64,000 nt of DNA from Candidatus Poribacteria bacterium (GTDB lineage Bacteria; Poribacteria; WGA-4E; UBA9662): NCBI GenBank assembly GCA_002709695.1, contig PAQF01000057.1:113304-177303 (forward strand), in the 5' to 3' direction. This document shows, one piece after another, positions 62,974 to 64,000 of this stretch. The notes under the pieces are model-generated. The model made no database searches. It saw only the letters and a list, made by a program, of their open reading frames with translations, and was not told the DNA's origin. Both the position numbers and the translations under genes were made by a program. The number at the start of each line of letters is the position of its first letter. Position 1 is the first letter of the stretch.

Positions 62974-64000
62974 ATGCAGATGGCAAGTTTTTCAACGGAC
63001 CACTTTTGGTATCGCCCGCAGCCAGAAGGTCCATATATTGATTCGCAACGTAATAATAAGGCGTTCGGTTTTGCGGATGGGACTATTTTTCTATCTGAAG
63101 ACAACGGCGACACTTGGCCGTACAATATTGCTTTTCCCAATGCAGCCAACATAACGTTCAGTTGCATTTTGAAGAACGGGACTATTCTCTTCGGTGCCGG
63201 CTCAAAGCTATACCTTAGCACGGATAACCTGAAGACATACGAGCAAATTATTGTGAAAGACGTTGATGGGTCTGATTATGTTCCGCATACGCCGCAAAAC
63301 GCAGATCACCCAGGCTGGTATTTCCATACGCTTTCGGGTATTAATTCGTGGGATGTGGATGGTGTAGAGATGCTTGTATGGGGGAATTATTGCAATGTCA
63401 TCGGTGGAGCGGCCCCTGTCAACATTTATTATTCAATTGACAATGGACATACCGTAAAAATCGCGTATGCTTTTGGACAAAATCCTTATAATCGGGATGA
63501 TGGATCCGCTGGTGGAGGCGTGACAGGTACGCCGCTTGGTAACACCGATAATCCAATTATTTGCCGTCACGTTCACTCTGTAGCATATAATCCTGCCGAA
63601 GACGCGTTTTATGTATGCACAGGCGATCATGATAAACCAGAGGGTTATGAATGCCATTGGTTGAAAGGTACCTATGATGCCAGAAAGGACGAGTGGTGTT
63701 GGATTGTTCTCGTGTCAGACAAAATGAACTCACGGTATAAATCCGGTGGTATTAACTTTGTTGATGGGTATCTTTACTGGATTAGTGATGCCAACGTCCG
63801 TGAACCGTATGACCGAGGCGTTTTCCGATGTGACCCCGCGGACATAACCAATCCCGAGGCGCACACGATGCTGTTCAGCCCGGGGGTCGAATCTGGAAAC
63901 ATGATTATTCAAGGTAACGTGATCTTGGCGTCGCATTGTACGCCCGCATCGCCATTGGACACAGGAATTATTGTTTCTCTTGATTTAGGGCAAACATGGG
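62974..64000 (+). CDS. BNR-repeat beta-propeller protein (C-terminus cut by window edge)
   Basis: At least 342 codons, open to the right edge. Asp-box (BNR) motifs are visible: SEDNGDTW (about 48-55), SIDNGHT (about 157-163) and SLDLGQTW at the end. The text is typical of a sialidase-fold propeller (DGTIFLSEDNG, KNGTILFGAGS, VDGYLYWISD). No signal peptide is visible at the start. Start ATG 62974 has AGAGGA 8 nt upstream. It appears richer in G+C than the genes around it, so transfer is possible. A glycoside hydrolase or a surface-binding protein could both have this fold. Confidence 0.8.
   Translation, partial: MQMASFSTDHFWYRPQPEGPYIDSQRNNKAFGFADGTIFLSEDNGDTWPYNIAFPNAANITFSCILKNGTILFGAGSKLYLSTDNLKTYEQIIVKDVDGSDYVPHTPQNADHPGWYFHTLSGINSWDVDGVEMLVWGNYCNVIGGAAPVNIYYSIDNGHTVKIAYAFGQNPYNRDDGSAGGGVTGTPLGNTDNPIICRHVHSVAYNPAEDAFYVCTGDHDKPEGYECHWLKGTYDARKDEWCWIVLVSDKMNSRYKSGGINFVDGYLYWISDANVREPYDRGVFRCDPADITNPEAHTMLFSPGVESGNMIIQGNVILASHCTPASPLDTGIIVSLDLGQTW

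Overview
The window is A+T-rich bacterial DNA, densely packed with genes. The cell looks diderm: there is a lipid A enzyme (LpxI), an ExbB/TonB pair with an outer-membrane barrel, many lipoproteins and a periplasmic M23 peptidase. Several lineages are expanded here: phytanoyl-CoA dioxygenase (PhyH) proteins (six copies), Gfo/Idh/MocA oxidoreductases, sugar-phosphate isomerases, ThuA, a sulfatase, an SUMF1-like protein, the DUF6785 membrane family and long TPR proteins. This mix resembles uncultured Candidatus Poribacteria and relatives. That placement is an inference from gene content; no rRNA or marker tree was available. I saw no tRNA, rRNA, CRISPR array or insertion sequence.

Layout. 1-9.8 kb: the N-terminal two-thirds of a eukaryote-like glutamine-dependent NAD+ synthetase, then a minus-strand operon of outer-membrane beta-barrel, ExbB, TonB and TPR lipoprotein, preceded by a giant TPR protein. 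No ExbD is visible. 10.4-16.7 kb: an RraA-family protein, a lone hisB, a three-lipoprotein operon that includes a gluzincin-type protease, cysQ, a small Ala/Ser/Gly-rich protein with its own consensus promoter, and a 74-residue SelW-like selenoprotein read through an in-frame UGA. 16.8-24 kb: housekeeping operons on the minus strand (M23 peptidase, YkgJ, DUF2156, thiN-like, lpxI; then rph, rdgB and a conserved unknown). 24-28.8 kb: a decayed acyl-CoA ligase, an AI-2E-type permease, a cyclic-nucleotide-binding protein and bioF.

28.8-47.4 kb is an accessory catabolic region. It holds a plus-strand operon (PhyH, thiE, sugar isomerase, ThuA) behind a near-consensus promoter, a split YeeE/YedE sulfur transporter, a primase fragment, a nucleoside transporter, DUF6785 proteins (one intact, one remnant), two Gfo/Idh enzymes, three PhyH enzymes, RtcB, a beta-propeller hydrolase, a sulfatase and a DSD1-type PLP enzyme. 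47.4-53.9 kb: a HugZ-like protein and a complete yejBEFA-type oligopeptide ABC transporter. 54.3-64 kb: a DegT aminotransferase, a second isomerase, a broken secreted-protein gene, an SUMF1-like lipoprotein, a zinc alcohol dehydrogenase, two PhyH proteins and the start of a BNR-repeat beta-propeller protein.

The strongest leads are the CxxU selenoprotein with a SECIS-like hairpin; two PhyH paralogues in which the iron-ligand Asp of HxD is Gly, each next to a normal HxD paralogue; the ExbB-TonB operon without ExbD; and a DUF2156 gene with no canonical start codon. Four gene remnants show active gene loss.
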